Assembly: GCF_018130065.1 (NCBI RefSeq)
Contig: NZ_JAFCME010000008.1
Location: forward strand, 62,001-126,000
Source: Bradyrhizobium sp. AUGA SZCCT0158
GTDB taxonomy: Bacteria > Pseudomonadota > Alphaproteobacteria > Rhizobiales > Xanthobacteraceae
Direction: 5' to 3'
Length of the DNA stretch: 64,000 nt
The notes beneath the pieces were generated by a model. That model did no database searches, was not told where the DNA came from, and was given only the letters and a program-made list of their open reading frames with translations. The stretch's first letter is position 1; the number at the start of each line of letters is the position of its first letter. The position numbers and the translations under genes were made by a program. Below are positions 63,200 to 64,000 of the stretch, piece after piece.

Positions 63200-63439
63200 G
63201 CGAAATATCTACCCGAAGAATGTGATGTCGCACCCTCGGCACCGAGCGAGGTTGCGCGGCCGGCCCGCGCCGGCGAAGAAGGCGCCCGCTTCCACCCGGA
63301 ATTCCTGCTCGACTGCGTACCAACCGGTCCCAAGGCGCGGCCCCGCCCAATGGAGCGGTCCAGGAGAGCGGCCAAGTGATTGGTTGCCCTTTGGTCCCGG
63401 CGGGAGGATGCTGTCGACCCTGGGCAAAGGGAGAGCGGC

Positions 63440-63682
63440 ATGAGCAAGGCAAGCCTCGACAATCGCCACCGCAACCACGATGGCGAAATCAGCCACAAGC
63501 ACGGCGCCACGCTGGTTGGCACGTTTCGCAAGATTTACGGACAGGGATTCGCCGCCGGTTATCCGGCAACCGAGAAGCTGAGCGACGTCTTGCTTCAGCT
63601 CAACGAGACCTCGCTGAGCCAGCTTCGCCGGGATTACGAAACCGGTCACCTCGAACACAAGATCGCGAAAACGGCGAAGTAG
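63440..63682 (+). CDS. Small hypothetical protein, 80 residues
   Basis: MSKASLDNRHRNHDGEISHK followed by HGATLVGTFRKIYGQGFAAG and YPATEKLSDVLLQLNETSLS; ends DYETGHLEHKIAKTAK. GGGAGAG stands upstream of the ATG, supporting the start. It resembles short proteins I recall as uncharacterised in Bradyrhizobium-type genomes. Hydrophilic, helical; function unknown. Confidence 0.75.
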   Translation: MSKASLDNRHRNHDGEISHKHGATLVGTFRKIYGQGFAAGYPATEKLSDVLLQLNETSLSQLRRDYETGHLEHKIAKTAK

Positions 63683-63835
63683 AGCCCCCGCCTCCGCAAC
63701 TCTGTCCCAAACGTTCGCCGAACGCGACGGCAGCGGCCGCGTGTCGATCGATGACCAGATGTTTTGACGCGCTTTCTTCACGCCGCTTCGCCTGAAAACG
63801 CCGTCGACGATAGCAACAAGAGCAAGGATACCGTG

Positions 63836-64000
63836 ATGAACCTGCCAACGCATTTGCTGCCGACCACCGTGGTCGGAAGCTATCCGCAGCCGGAATGGCT
63901 GGTGGACCGTGCGATGTTGTCGAAGGTGGTGCCGCGCACGCGCATGCATGCGATGTGGCGGCTGCCGCCGGAGCATCTGCAGGAAGCGCAGGACGACGCC
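63836..64000 (+). CDS. MetE-like methyltransferase (N-terminal part only)
   Basis: First 55 codons of a gene running off the right edge. The N-terminus MNLPTHLLPTTVVGSYPQPE and the following WLVDRAMLSKVVPRTRMHAM match the short (archaeal-type) cobalamin-independent methionine synthase / methyltransferase family, in which TTVVGSYPxP begins the barrel. The zinc ligands are outside the window, so methionine synthase activity is not certain. Confidence 0.75.
   Translation, partial: MNLPTHLLPTTVVGSYPQPEWLVDRAMLSKVVPRTRMHAMWRLPPEHLQEAQDDA

Overview
The window is a G+C-rich bacterial chromosome segment from an alphaproteobacterium of the Bradyrhizobium / Nitrobacteraceae type. This rests on the rhizobial-type glycerol ABC operon (glpD-S-T-P-Q-U-V), the BA14K-like and FecR-type envelope proteins, the TctC-like 'ABC_sub_bind' protein, and many families of intergenic palindromes that I recognise from that group. 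No tRNA, rRNA, phage, insertion sequence or CRISPR array was found. The content is almost entirely housekeeping and catabolic metabolism, with accessory cassettes.

Layout. 0-1.5 kb: a molybdenum hydroxylase operon (FAD, 2Fe-2S and the start of the Mo subunit). 1.8-6.1 kb: lytic transglycosylase, DUF1993 protein, an SDR and an Old-Yellow-Enzyme reductase, all on the plus strand. 6.3-14.0 kb: the glycerol uptake and oxidation operon on the minus strand. Its repressor glpR lies 3.6 kb upstream (17.6-18.4 kb). Between them sit regulator-plus-target cassettes (HxlR/GST, CGNR/EamA), a RidA gene and a broken second copy of the glpR 3' end. 18.6-23.7 kb: an unknown helical protein, a PAS-GGDEF-EAL protein and two small envelope or unknown genes. 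23.7-29.7 kb: a four-gene beta-oxidation operon (acyl-CoA dehydrogenase, thiolase, hydratase/dehydrogenase, thioesterase). 29.7-32.5 kb: gene-poor, repeat-rich DNA with a large hairpin element, small ORFs and an ABC-type binding protein. 32.9-38.7 kb: a flavin reductase and an RND efflux operon with its own TetR gene and a clear operator/promoter. 39-47.5 kb: a YcaQ-like DNA glycosylase, an OmpA protein with two CRP-like sites, a PMT glycosyltransferase, a FecR/beta-barrel pair, and small stress proteins (VOC, cupin, CsbD, FKBP). 47.6-55.4 kb: large-subunit catalase with a truncated YciE-like relic next to it, SemiSWEET, microproteins, an amino-acid-oxidase-like flavoprotein, gamma-glutamyltransferase, trhO and slyX. 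55.7-64 kb: LysR, a TadE/TadG pair, hemE, a GMC oxidoreductase, a MarR/enoyl-CoA hydratase pair and the beginning of a MetE-like methyltransferase.

Main points for follow-up: (1) the two glycerol-transporter ATPases have complementary defects (GlpS lacks the H-loop histidine, GlpT lacks a canonical signature), which predicts one active and one dead ATP site; (2) the duplicated glpR tail records how glpR became separated from glpD; (3) a 38-bp operator embedded in a near-consensus promoter for the efflux operon; (4) two CRP-like boxes exactly 63 bp apart upstream of ompA; (5) a roughly 370-bp structured intergenic element with a long hairpin at about 30.1 kb; (6) microproteins of 28 and 44 residues that are easily missed.

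Functional calls are from reading protein motifs by eye; no database search was possible.
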